DNA of 64,000 nt from Hordeum vulgare subsp. vulgare (Eukaryota > Streptophyta > Magnoliopsida > Poales > Poaceae). The stretch's first letter is position 1. Every line of letters begins with the position of its first letter. The notes under the pieces are model-generated. The model was not told the DNA's origin. It worked only from the letters and a program-made list of their open reading frames with translations, and did no database searches. The stretch is taken from positions 560,872,176 to 560,936,175 of the forward strand of contig NC_058521.1 in assembly GCF_904849725.1 (NCBI RefSeq), read 5' to 3'. The position numbers and the translations under genes are program-made. Positions 1-11,070 of the stretch are shown piece after piece.

Positions 1-403
1 ACGAAATTGATCGCTAGCGAAACCTGATCCCTTCGCTAACGGAACGATAACCCTCTCGTCCCCTACTCTCTCCGGCTGCATGACCCCTTCGCTCCCGCCG
101 CTCGGCACCCGCCACCCCACCCCGCCAACTGCTCGACCCGGCCGTCGCTCAGCCCGCCGCCCTTCTCGCCGCCGCAACTGCTTGATCCTCGCTTCCCCTT
201 CTCGCCGCCAACCGACGTGATGCCGCACACGCCCCCGACACTGTCGGATCAGACTAGGGATTAGCGAAACAGGCATGGGAATGGGAAGCCATTCCCGAGG
301 TATGCAACGAGGGACGACGGCCTCAAGGTTGCGCTGTGGCGGGAGAAGAAGGCGCAGAGACGACACCCGCGAAACGGCTGCTGGACCCTCCGAGATGGAG
401 CAG

Positions 404-901
404 CTACGACGAGCGGGGTGGGGGACGGGTGGGTGCTGGCGAAGAAGTCCGGGTGACGTACGATATGGTGGAGGCCGTGCACGGTGTGTGGTCCGACGGC
501 CAGGATCTTGTTGCCGTCCGGTTCGTCGAGCCGCTCCGAGATGGACAGAGCAATGGAGATCCTTGAGGTACGTAGGTCTGGTTCATAGATGGACAAAGCA
601 AATCCGAGATGGATGGAGCAAGGGAGATCCTGAGGTGCGTAGATCCTTGACGGAATGTCTGTGCTTTAACCAGGATCTTGCCGTCGGAAGGGGTGGTCAG
701 CCAGCAGAAGATGAAGGGCGAGCAGTAGAGGTGCCCGCACAGCATCACCACCGGCTCCGTCGTCGTCTCGAGGCAGATGCTGCAGTCCCAGCACGCCGTC
801 GTCACGCCGTCAGGTACTCCGACGATGCCTTCACTGAAGATGCAACGATGCAGCTTGTCGGCTTGCGGCCATTTCTGCTTGTCCCTGGTCAGCTCCGTCA
901 T
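404..901 (-). pseudogene. RING-HC (RMA-like) E3 ligase fragment
   Basis: A minus-strand open frame of 165 codons starts at 901. Residues about 40-67 contain CSICLE, then EPVV, then LCGHLYC and CWL, which is the first half of a RING-HC finger of the RMA (RING membrane-anchor) type. RMA proteins are ER-anchored ubiquitin ligases. The position where the family has Trp-Pro-Cys reads Ser-Pro-Phe, so one zinc ligand is lost. The second Cys pair and the C-terminal membrane anchor are absent. After residue about 70 the frame runs into tandemly duplicated, non-RING sequence. I read it as a decayed gene fragment, not a working ligase. No other gene lies nearby. Confidence 0.55.
536..644. repeat. Tandem duplication, about 68-bp unit
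   Basis: The segment starting ccgagatgga at 536 recurs at 604 with a few substitutions and a one-base indel. It lies under the tail of the RING fragment frame and accounts for that tail not resembling a RING protein. Confidence 0.6.
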
Positions 902-1085
902 TAGAAGATCACAACCTGACCGAGTACCAGAGAAGAAATCGACCTTGTGAGAGAACGATGCTAATTAAGAGCTGAGAAAGCAAACCAATCTCTTTCAGAT
1001 TATACAGCACACATACAGATTTGAAGATGGCTACTATTCGTACATCCTTGACGGATTGTTTGTGCTTTAACCAGGATCTTGCCGT
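643..1085. repeat. Dispersed direct repeat of about 42 bp
   Basis: A block containing tgctttaaccaggatcttgc occurs at 643-684 and again at 1045-1085, about 400 bp apart. The two copies share nearly all positions. This suggests a local duplication within the same decayed gene region. Confidence 0.6.
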
Positions 1086-3195
1086 ACGGGTCCAGAGTGC
1101 TTAATTAGTTGCGACTTGATGCAAGAGATCTTCATAATCTATTTTGAGTTTTATCATCCTTCTAATTGTGTATTTGTGTGGCAAAGAATTATGATTTTTT
1201 TATGTAAACGGTCATTAGTCATAATCGACAATGCTGGATGAATGGGTATTTTAGTGAACTAGATAGATAGTTTATGTTGTGTGCCAATTGCCATTAAATG
1301 TTGACAGCTTAGTGCTGACTGCTAATCTAGCAAATTCTTATTGTGTTTTATACAATTGAGTTTTTAAGGACTGGCATCTTTGATTTGTAGCAGTTCTATT
1401 CTTAGCCCATTGAGCTTGTTTGATTGGTTTGATAAGATTTGTTTTTGTATGACATCGGTAACTTCACTTTTCAGAATTGAAGCTTCACTCAGGTGATGTG
1501 GTTCCTTTGGGCATTGATATATGCGTCGTAATATATGTACATAAAGGAAAACTGAATTAAAATTTCAATCGGAGTAGAAGCCATGATCTATGGACCATAT
1601 ACATTGTAATCTGCTTCACTTCCACTTTTTATTGGGAGAATTTGCAAAACGGGACCATGTATCAACACCGACTGGAAGAAAGGTTAGTCCATGAAATTTA
1701 CCTTTTTTGTCTTCCAATTTTTATGCTCATCACATATTTATATATGTCCACCATGATTGAACTTTGCTAATATTATTATGCAGAAACAGTCTATTCCTTT
1801 GCACATGTTTTGCTAGCTAGATTGTACAAAAAAAAACAATGATGGAAAAATGCAACCATGTAACATTAATGTTGGGAGGATAATATTAGGTAGAGATTCT
1901 TGCATCTGCATGTTAACTTCAGGTCAACTTTAATGTCAATGCAAATGTAATTATGATCATGCATCAAACACGAGCAGTCCTCATATTATTGGAACATTTA
2001 GGTGTCTTTCTCTTGTGTGGTGCTATTGCTCTATTATTTGCATTGCTAAAACTTGGTCGTAAAAGATGTTATATCCAGACAAAAGATACAGTGACTCAAC
2101 TATACAAATGATTCTCTGAATATTCAGTACATGCTTCTCTTATTGTTGGTAAAGGTTGGTGGTATTGCTTCTCTGAATTAACTTATATCCAACGGTACAT
2201 GCTTCTCTAAATGTTGGTAAAGCTTGGTGGTATTTTCAGTTGGTACATATATTTATGAATGCAGTCAAGGTAATTATTGAGAATTGTACATACTGATGCA
2301 CATTGTGATTCCAGCTTCTGGAGAGAAAGGAACTACTCCGCTATTTGCATAGACAATTGTTTGACTTGCAGGTTATTTTTCATGAGAATTCCACCCATCA
2401 AGTTGGAGCCTCTATCAAAATCGTAACATGCGGCAGGTTGCTACTAAATATCCATATAAAAGAGGATTGGTGTTATATAATGTAAGTAGCAGATTTTGTT
2501 CTTGCTCTATATTTTTTCTTTGTGAACCATGCTATGTAACCATTCCTGTGTAGAGCCAGCAAACAAGGGCCCGTGAAGAGCCGGCAAATGAGCCCCCCTG
2601 AAGAGCGAGCAAACGAGCCAACGTGTGTGCCCACGGCCTGGTTTGGCTCCATGTCGCTTCAAGATTAATGACCATTAGTTTGGCTCTGTTTGTTGTCTCT
2701 GTTAAATCACAATGCATGCTACAAGCCTGATGTAGTTTAGCTATATTGATAGTCTCTATTATCTCCTGAATTAGCAGAAACACACAATTGATAATGTTCT
2801 AATGAAATTTGCAACCATGTAGTTATCTCTTTCCTTAACTGATATGTAAGCATAAGATTTTGTTCATTAAAATCGTTTGTTGTCTTTTTAAATTGTTCTT
2901 GCATGTCTCTATCTCACTAGGGTCGCCAGATTCTGTACTATCTTTCTCTCTATTTTCACTTCATGATTCTACACACGTATATATGAATGATATGCCGAGC
3001 AATATCCTTTCAAAGAAAGATATGCTGAGCAATATCAGATCTTCACAAGCAAGATAGCAGACCCATGGATTGCCTAGGCCAGTGGTAATTCACAAAATGC
3101 ATGATGTTTAATTGGAAGCATCCGAGACTACCAATGTCCAGTAGCAAGATCCGATTTTATAGGTGACTAAACGAAGATGGGTATACGTGCATCCA

Positions 3196-3345
3196 CTTTT
3201 AGTATAGACTTAGAAAATATGTGATGGCTGCTTTGATATTTTCCAGAATAGTTTGGCCCTTTGGGACATACTTTTAGTATAGACCTAGAAAATATATGAT
3301 GTCTGCTTTGATATTTTCCAGAATAGTTTGGCCCTTTGAGACACT
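3196..3345. repeat. 75-bp tandem duplication
   Basis: Two adjacent copies begin cttttagtatagac at 3196 and 3271 and end in gtttggccctttg. They differ at only a few positions. It is non-coding. Confidence 0.8.
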
Positions 3346-4100
3346 CATGTGTATTGTTTTTCTTCCAAGAGATATACATGTCAAATCATTGGAATTGGTC
3401 GGAACAAACAAGGTATGCAACTAATTTACTAATGTACCGACCAAACCTGGTAATTTGACAAATCCATACAACTGGTATGCACCAATGTTCGAATTTCAAA
3501 ACATGAAGGATTCATCTTTTCTGGATTATGTTTGAAGTTGACTATGCCCAAGGATCACAAAAATATATAGTTCCAGTTTGTCGCATGTGTTGCAGTATTG
3601 ATCTATGAGCAATGCTCAAATAATACTAAGAAGAAGCAATACTAACTTGCAAAAAAGACAAAGTTGATCTTAAAAAAACTTTTTGCTAAACATGATTATG
3701 TTTACTTGGTTGGTTCTTTTATCTTTGGAGCGAACTATAATTTGCGACCAATCATTTATTTGTTTGTTTTCATAAGCTTTTTTAACTTATGCATACCATG
3801 AGAAGATAGTGGACAATAGGGTTTTAATTATCTCTTTGGCTCTTACTGTACTTTGATTCATAGTAATTACATAAGAGAGGGTGTCTCTCGATCCATCCAT
3901 CCTCCCTGACTGAACGGTGCTCCATGAGCGGCCGCTGCACACTCCATGGTGCCACCCAATCCTACCTCTCTTCTCAAGGTGCCATCATCCTGATGCAGTG
4001 TCGTTTTGGTGATGGTAGAGGTGATCGTCGTCGTGGCGGCCTTGTCGGTCTCGTCAGTTTGGACGAGGTGTTGCGTGTGTCATATACGCTGACACGGTGA

Positions 4101-4210
4101 GCATGCCTTTTAGTCTGATTCTAAGTAGCTGTGGAAGTATTACATGGAACCATCAGCATGCCTTTTAGTCTCATTCTAAATAGGTGTGGAAGTATTACAT
4201 GCAACCATCG
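4101..4210. repeat. 55-bp tandem duplication
   Basis: Two adjacent copies begin gcatgccttttagtct at 4101 and 4156, and both run to gtggaagtattacatg plus a short tail. They differ at a handful of bases. Confidence 0.8.
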
Positions 4211-5009
4211 GTTGAGCAGAAATGTCTACTAGGTTGGAGATTATGGATCATGAACAAAATCTAATACTTAATTTTTTAATGAAATAAAAGAGCATAGTCT
4301 ATTAAAATAATTGAGTAAGAGATTGCTCAATGAAGTAAAATAAACATTGCTAATTAAAATAATTGAGTGAAAGATTGTTGACTCGGTCAAAATCAGTGAC
4401 CCAATTCCAAATTGATAACTTCAACTGAATAAAAGGCCTCCAATTTCAAAAAGATTAGTGATATATTATATAGATTAGTAATTTATGACGTGCGTTGGAC
4501 GTACAAGCTAACTAGTTAATGCAATAATTAGCTAGATTGTTAACTGCATATATAGTTAATTAGTTCCATTCAAATAGGGATCTTTTCGCACCAAATCAAA
4601 TTAGAAGTAGGGATTTTTCCCAATTAGTCAGATAATTAATTGATTTGGTTGACAGTTAATTAGGCATGCAAAGAATTATATTGGACATTGATTATTTTTT
4701 TACTTAACTAATTAAGCAAGAAGTTAATCGCGACAAATTATTTTAAAAACGTTTGTGGGGAAGGACGTTCAACAAGCTCTCAGTAATATGGTCGAACACC
4801 ATTTGCCAACATGGACAACGACCACCATAAGCTCGCGACATGGGCACCTTAGCATTCACCAAGATGGATGATGACTATGCTCTGTAGGATGTCCACATGC
4901 TAACGATTGTCGAAACGGTCGCTTGTGAGGACAACAAGACACAACATTGGTCAGGTGGTTCATGCTATAGTAGAAAGAAAGAGTGTTCCAAGAATAAGAA
5001 TGAAATAAA

Positions 5010-6788
5010 TGTTGGAAATATGCCCTAGAGGCAATAATAAAATGGTTATTATCATATTTCCTTGTTCATGATAATCGTCTATTGTTCATGCTATAATTGT
5101 ATTGACAGGAAACAGTAATACATGTGTGAATAAATAGATCACAATGTGTCCCTAGCAAGCCTCTAGTTGGCTAGCTCACTAGTCGATAGATGATCATGGT
5201 TTCCTGGTCATGGGCATTAGATGTCATTGATAACGGAATCACATCATTGGGAGAATGATGTGATGGACAAGACCCAATCCTAAGTGTAGCACTAGATCGT
5301 ATTGTTCGTATGCTAAAGCTTTTCTAATGTCAAGTGTCTTTTCCTTCGACCGTGAGATTGTGCAACTCCCGGATACCGTAGGAGTGCTTTGGGTGTATCA
5401 AACATCACAACGTAACTAGGAGACTATAAAGGTGCACTACGGGTACCTCTGAAAGTATCTGTTGGGTTGGTACGAATCAAGATCGGGATTTGTCACTCCG
5501 CGTGACGGAGAGGTATCTCTGGGCCCACTCGATAGAACATCATCATGAGCTCAAAGTGACTAAGGAGTTAGTCACACGATGACGTGATACGGAACGAGTA
5601 AAGAGACTTACCGGTAACGAGATTGAACAAGGTATAGGTATACCGACGATCGAATCTCGGGCAAGTTCTATACCGACAAACAAAGGGAATTGTATACGGG
5701 ATTGATTGAATCCTTGACATCGTGGTTCATCCAATGAGATCATCGTGGAGCAAGTGGGAGCCACCATGGGTATCCACACCCCGCTGATGATTATTGGCCG
5801 GAGAAGTGTCTCGGTCATGTCTACCCTGTCTCCCGAACCCGTAGGGTCAACACACTTAAGGTTCGATGACACTAGGGTTATAGGGAATTGTTATACGAGG
5901 TTATCGAAAGTTGTTCGGAGTCCCGGATGAGATCCCGGACGTCACGAGGAGCTCCGGAATGGTCTGGAGGTAAAGGTTGATATATAGGACGGATGGTTTC
6001 GGACACCGGAAGTGTTTCTGGCGTCACCGGTAACGTACCGGGACCACCGGGACCACCGGAGGTGGCCCCGGGGGTCCACTGAAAGGGGGCAACGACCTCG
6101 GGAGGCTAGATGGGCCAAGTGCGGGAGGGAACCAGCCCCTAGGTGGGCTGGTGCGCCCCCCCACTCAGCCCATGGCGCAGGAAGAAGGGAGAGGGGGGAA
6201 CCGTAGCGCAGGTGGGCCTAAGGCCCACCAGAAGGGTGCGCCAACCCTCCTCCCCCCTTGGCCACCGCACCTCCCCCCATCTAGGGCTGCCGCCCCTCCC
6301 AGGAGAGGGAAACCCTCAAGGGGGTGCAGCCCCTCTCTCCTCCTATATATAGTGGGCACTTTTGGCCTTTTGCAGACACAATTTTCTCTCTCCCTCGGCG
6401 CAGCCCTGCTCTTCTTTCTCCTCCTCTCTGCTGGTGCTTGGCGAAGCCCTGCCGGGAGACCTCGTCTCTCCATCGACACCATGCCGTCATGCTGCCGGAG
6501 ATCTTCCCCAACCTCTCCCTCCTCCTTGCTGGATCAAGGTGCGGGAGACGTCACCGGGCTGCACGTGTGTTGAACGCGGAGGTGCCGTGGTTCGGCACTA
6601 GATCGGAATCACACCGCGATCTGAATCGCCGCGAGTACGACTCCATCAACCGCGTTCTAGCAATGCTTCCGCTTAGCGATCTTCAAAGGTATGAAGATGC
6701 ACTCACCCCTCTCTCTTTGCTGGTCTCTCCATAGGAAGATCTGAATATGTGTAGGAATTTTTTTGAATTTATGCTACGTCACCCAACA
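5010..6788 (+). repeat. 5' LTR of outer Angela element
   Basis: This 1779-bp LTR begins tgttggaaatatgcc and ends cacccaaca. A TATA box (tatatata) lies at about 6343-6351. A GC-rich leader follows, with short frames that are not genes. The primer binding site follows the LTR at 6790. Confidence 0.9.
6343..6353 (+). promoter_or_regulatory. TATA box in Angela LTR
   Basis: The run ctatatatagtg lies in the LTR just before the pyrimidine-rich leader. The same element is seen at about 18741 and 25760 in the other two Angela LTRs, so it is the likely LTR promoter. Confidence 0.6.
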
Positions 6789-8026
6789 GTGGCATCCGAG
6801 CCAGGTTTTCTATGCGTAGATTCTATGCACGAGTAGAACACAAAAGATTGTGGGCGATGATTTGTCAATTGCTTGCCGCTACTAGTCTTATTCTTTTCCG
6901 GCGGTATTGTGGGATGAAGCGGCCCGGACCGACCTTACACGTACGCTTACGTGAGACTGGTTCCACCGACAGACATGCACACCGTGCATAAAGGTGGCTA
7001 GCGGGTGTTTGTCTCTCCCACTCTAGTCGGATTGGATTTGATGAAAAGGGTCCTTACGAAGGGTAAATAGCTTTGGCATATCATCGTTGTGGCTGTCACG
7101 TAGGTAAGAAGGCGTTCTTGCTAGAAACCCAAATCAGCCACGTAAAACTTGCAACAACAATTAGAGGACGTCTAACTTGTTTTTGCAGGGTTTGACGTGT
7201 GATGTGATATGGCCAAAGTTGTGATGTTGCATGTATGATGTATGAGATGATCATGTTATTGTAATAGGTTTCACGACTTGCATGTCGATGAGTATGACAA
7301 CCGGCAGGAGCCATAGGAGTTGTCTTAATTTATTGTATGAGATGCAACGCCATGTGATTACTACTTTTACTTCATTGCTAACGGTTAGCTATAGTAGTAG
7401 TTGGCGTGACGACTTCATGGAGACACGATGATGGAGATCATGATGATGGAGATCATGGTGTCACGTCGGTGACGATGATGATCATGCGATGCCTGAAGAT
7501 GGAGATCGAAAGAGCAAAGATGATAATGGCCATATCATGTCACTATATGATTGCATTGTGATGTTTATCATGTTTTTCATCTTATTGCTTAGAACGACGG
7601 TAGCATAATAAGATGATCCCTCTTAAAATTTTGAGAACGTATTCCCCTAAGTGTGCACCGTTGCGAAGGATCGTTGTCTCGAAGCACCACGTGATGATCG
7701 GGTGTGATAGATTCTAACGTTCGCATACAACGGGTGTAAGCCAGATTTACACACGCGAAACACCTAGGTTGACTCGACGAGCTTAGCATGTACAGACATG
7801 ACCTCGAATACAAGAGACCGAAAGGTCGAACATGAGTCGTATGGTTGAATACGATCATCATGAAGTTGCTCACCATGGTGACTAGTCCGTCTCACGTGAT
7901 GATCGGACACGGGTTAGTCAACATGGATCATGTATCACTTAGATGACTAGAGGGATGTCGATTTAAGTGGGAGTTCATACTTAATTTGATTAAATGAACT
8001 TAATTGTCATGAACTTAGTCTAAAAG
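6789..8026 (+). other. Angela untranslated leader, interrupted
   Basis: This 1.2-kb non-coding leader matches 19158-20387 almost base for base. It stops at cttagtctaaaag, where the gypsy LTR begins. The last five bases (aaaag, 8022-8026) would be the gypsy target duplication; the matching right-hand copy is missing. It holds short gat/atg-rich repeats near 7430-7490 but no gene. Confidence 0.8.
6790..6806 (+). other. Primer binding site (initiator Met tRNA type)
   Basis: The sequence tggcatccgagccagg directly follows the LTR. It resembles the plant tggtatcagagc primer site complementary to the initiator methionine tRNA, with substitutions. The same site follows the middle LTR at 19159. Confidence 0.7.
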
Positions 8027-11000
8027 TGTAGCGACCCGACTCAATACGAGTCAAGCCTCTGGTGTTTCCGTACCATCCCAAGATCATGCTGGTACACACT
8101 CAATACATCAATGTATATATCAAGAGTTCAATCACACAGCTTTATTAATCGAAATCTCATAACGAGTACTTTATTACAATAATGGATTACAATAAAGTGG
8201 GTGAAGGCCATCTCATGAGATATCTAACGAAGACTAGCGGAAGCATCAGGTAGACGAGTCCATCCGACTCCAGGGCATGTCGTTGAGCGTAGATCGTAGC
8301 CTCACTCCTGGTCGGAAAAGTACTCTGCAACATGATTCGTTGCAGCCGTGTAGGTCAGCATATGGAATATGCCGGCAAGTCATCAAAGAGAGGGGTAAAA
8401 TAATAAACAACTATCTCTACATGCATATTTGGCAGGTGGGGCTATAGGTTTTGCATAAAGCCAATTTTCTCCTACAACAAGAGGGGATGAAAGCAAAATA
8501 GTACTACATTGTTTGTTGTTAACGAGATGGTTCCGCCAACCAATTCTAGCACCCGAGTTGTTGTTAATACCCACATCATTATTAAGTTGTGTCGAGAGTT
8601 CAAGGAAATTTCAATGGCTTCGTCTCAAGTTGTCCATGACCGTGGACATGGCTAATCGATTAGTTTTGGGCACTCTGCAGAGTTTTGCACACGTTCCCCA
8701 CAAGATTTGATCGCCTCCGAGTATGTCCTCGCACTTCAGGGTGTTTGAAGACCGGATGATGAAAACATGGTCTTTCAACGGGTCCCTCTGAATCCCTGTC
8801 GGTGCCCATCCATTCCTACCATTCTTCTACATCTGCTAGCACCGCCTGTCCAGAGTCGCCGCGTTGTCCAACCAAGCCAGAGCCCATAATGACTTGTGGC
8901 TGTGCAGGTAAGCCTTGGGTCTTGAAGCTTCCGCCCGTCTCTTCGAGCCTGGGTGAAGCTTTCCGCAAGATGTCATGGCCGTCTCCAGCATCCCGGGTCA
9001 TCCACTGGTTTCTCCAGGGAGCCGATCAACCGTCCTTCACCCAGAGTTGCATTGCATCACGAGGTCTTGAAAATATTGTCTTAACCGGTCTTGGTTATTT
9101 AATCAACCTCGCATCACTCGTGTTATGCACTCAACCGAAATCCCGTCTACTCAAGCATAACAATATGAAATTTGTCGTCCCGGGGCCAAGTATCGGGGTC
9201 GTTGTGTGCCTACCACATGATACTACAACCTATACTAAAATTTCCAAGTACCTAAGCAGCATGCAATTGGGCAAAGAAAGGTGAAACTACCATGCATCGA
9301 AAAAACATAGGAGATAGTATGATCAAAATGACTTGCCTTGATGATAGTTGTCTTGATCGAGCGCTTCTAAGTAACAAGCTTCGCACTCCAGGTGATCTAC
9401 CGATACAAACAAATACACACCATAAGCACTACAATCAATCAACAAGTAAAAATAACATCACAAGTAATAAGTAGCTATGGCCTAAGTGAAAGAATTCACT
9501 ACACGTCACTAAGGCAGAAACTTGTTTCTGTTAAAACCCCAAGTAAAAATATTTAAATTTTTCTGAAACTTATACCACAATAAGATATAATCACTAGGAA
9601 GCAGTAGCAAAAAGAATCAAACAAAAATCATTTTTAAACTCCTGGAATAAGCAAAACAAGGTTTAAACTAAATCTGATCTAATTCAAATTTAAAAATTTC
9701 AAACATAGACAAATTATATGTTTTTAAAAACTACAGAAAAGTTGTGATCTACTGGAAAAAGAACCAACCTCATTGGATCTCTAGATCAAAAGTTATGATC
9801 AGAACAATTTTGAAACTCTCTCTGTTTTTGAATTAAAACTGAAAAATAAAACAAACAGGGAATCCACGTGGCGGCTTCTGATTGGCTGATTGGTGTGCGT
9901 TGCATAGGCTAAACAGCGGACGACCGCTATATAAGAAACCGCTTCGGCTAAACTTACTAATAAGGAAAAACCATCGGTTCTTTTAAAAGAACCGAAGGGG
10001 TATGCTGGATCTAATCTAACCCTTTGATCTAAGATCCTACGATGGAAAAACAACAAAAAGAAAAACTAGAGGAGGGAGAGGATCTCACCGTGGACACAGG
10101 AGGCTGGGAGCTCCGGCGGCTGCTCCGACGAGGGTGGATAGGCACTCCGGCGAGGGGGCTGGTCACCGGCGGAGGTGGGGGTGGCGGAGGAGGGGGCGGT
10201 CGGCTCCGGGGCGTCGGGGAGGCAGCAGGGGAGGCGTCCGGGGCGACGGGGGAGGCAGCAGAAGTTTCTGCTGGCTCGAGCAGGGCCGAGCTCCGGCGAC
10301 GTCGAGGGGGCGGCGTGGGGCTCGGGCAGGGCGGCGTGGGGGTGGAACGGGGCGAGGGCACTGCGGGGGTCTGGTTTTTATAGGGGGAGGGGGGCATAGA
10401 TGGGTAGGAAATCGGGGCTGGCCATGGAAGGTGCGAGCTTGCTGGGAAGGAAGTCACGGGAGACAGAAAGAAGGAAGGAAGAAGAAGAGGGAAGGAAAGA
10501 GAGAGAAAAAAAAGAAAGAAAAGAAAAGGGGAAAAAATAGGAAAGAAGGGGTGGCGCTACGGTTTTGCTAGAGATTCTCGCTCCGAGCGATGGGGATCTC
10601 GCCCCAGAAATATCTCCCGTTTTTTTAACAGAAACTAAAACGAAATAAAAGGAAACAAATAAAATAATTAATATAGGGTATTATATACCAAAATGATCAG
10701 AAAAATATCCTCTACTCGATTAACATTTTTCCAAGGCAAAAATAAAAACTTTTAAAAAATGTTTTTCAGAAAAAAATCCCTTCTGCTATATTTTCTTTTT
10801 GCAATTATTTTCACAATAAGACTTTGGCTTTCTTGGCTCAAAATATTTCAGAAATGCCTCACATTTTGGAGGGTCATTTTCCTCCGCTCTCTCTTGCGTG
10901 CAAGAGATTATTTCCCGGCATTTCTCATGTGAAGAAAAAAATAGAAATGCAAAAGCAAAAGTCGAAAGAATTCAAATGCAAACTTTATTTAAATCAATAT

Positions 11001-11058
11001 GCATAGATGCTTAGCTACAATGTAAAACATTCCAAATTAGGGAATTTGGGATGTTACA
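8027..11058 (-). repeat. 3' LTR of the gypsy element
   Basis: This 3032-bp LTR reads tgtaacatccc... to ...gtcgctaca on the minus strand. It includes a GC-rich block (about 10080-10400) that opens long proline- and arginine-rich frames on both strands; I treat those as compositional. A purine-rich tract on the minus strand (11059-11072) is the likely polypurine primer. Confidence 0.85.
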
Positions 11059-11070
11059 AACCTACCCACC

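Larger units (their letters stand above)
1090..5004. other. AT-rich spacer without a supported gene
   Basis: No frame here shows a recognisable domain and stops are frequent on both strands. Three local direct duplications are visible: gtacatgcttctct-type blocks at 2127-2166 and 2195-2235, a 75-bp tandem pair at 3196-3345, and a 55-bp tandem pair at 4101-4210. From about 4750 the DNA is flank of the Angela insertion. It shares a short word (gagtgttcca) with the far flank near 26265. Confidence 0.6.

Noticed and set aside
5543..5872. Minus-strand 109-codon frame recurring at 17964 and 24958
   Set aside because: It recurs only because the LTR recurs. It is antisense to the LTR and its phase and ends vary.
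6012..6734. Several overlapping Pro/Arg/Ser-rich frames on both strands in the Angela LTR
   Set aside because: They recur in the other Angela LTRs (18400-18990 and 25350-26150) with indels that change phase. They reflect GC-rich LTR leader sequence.
8802..9284. 160-codon plus-strand frame in the gypsy LTR
   Set aside because: It is antisense to the element, inside the LTR, and has no domain. The other LTR copy is cut within it.
10029..10571. Long Pro-rich minus-strand frame and Gly/Arg-rich plus-strand frames
   Set aside because: They lie inside the gypsy 3' LTR in a GC-skewed block, have no domain, and are open on both strands together.
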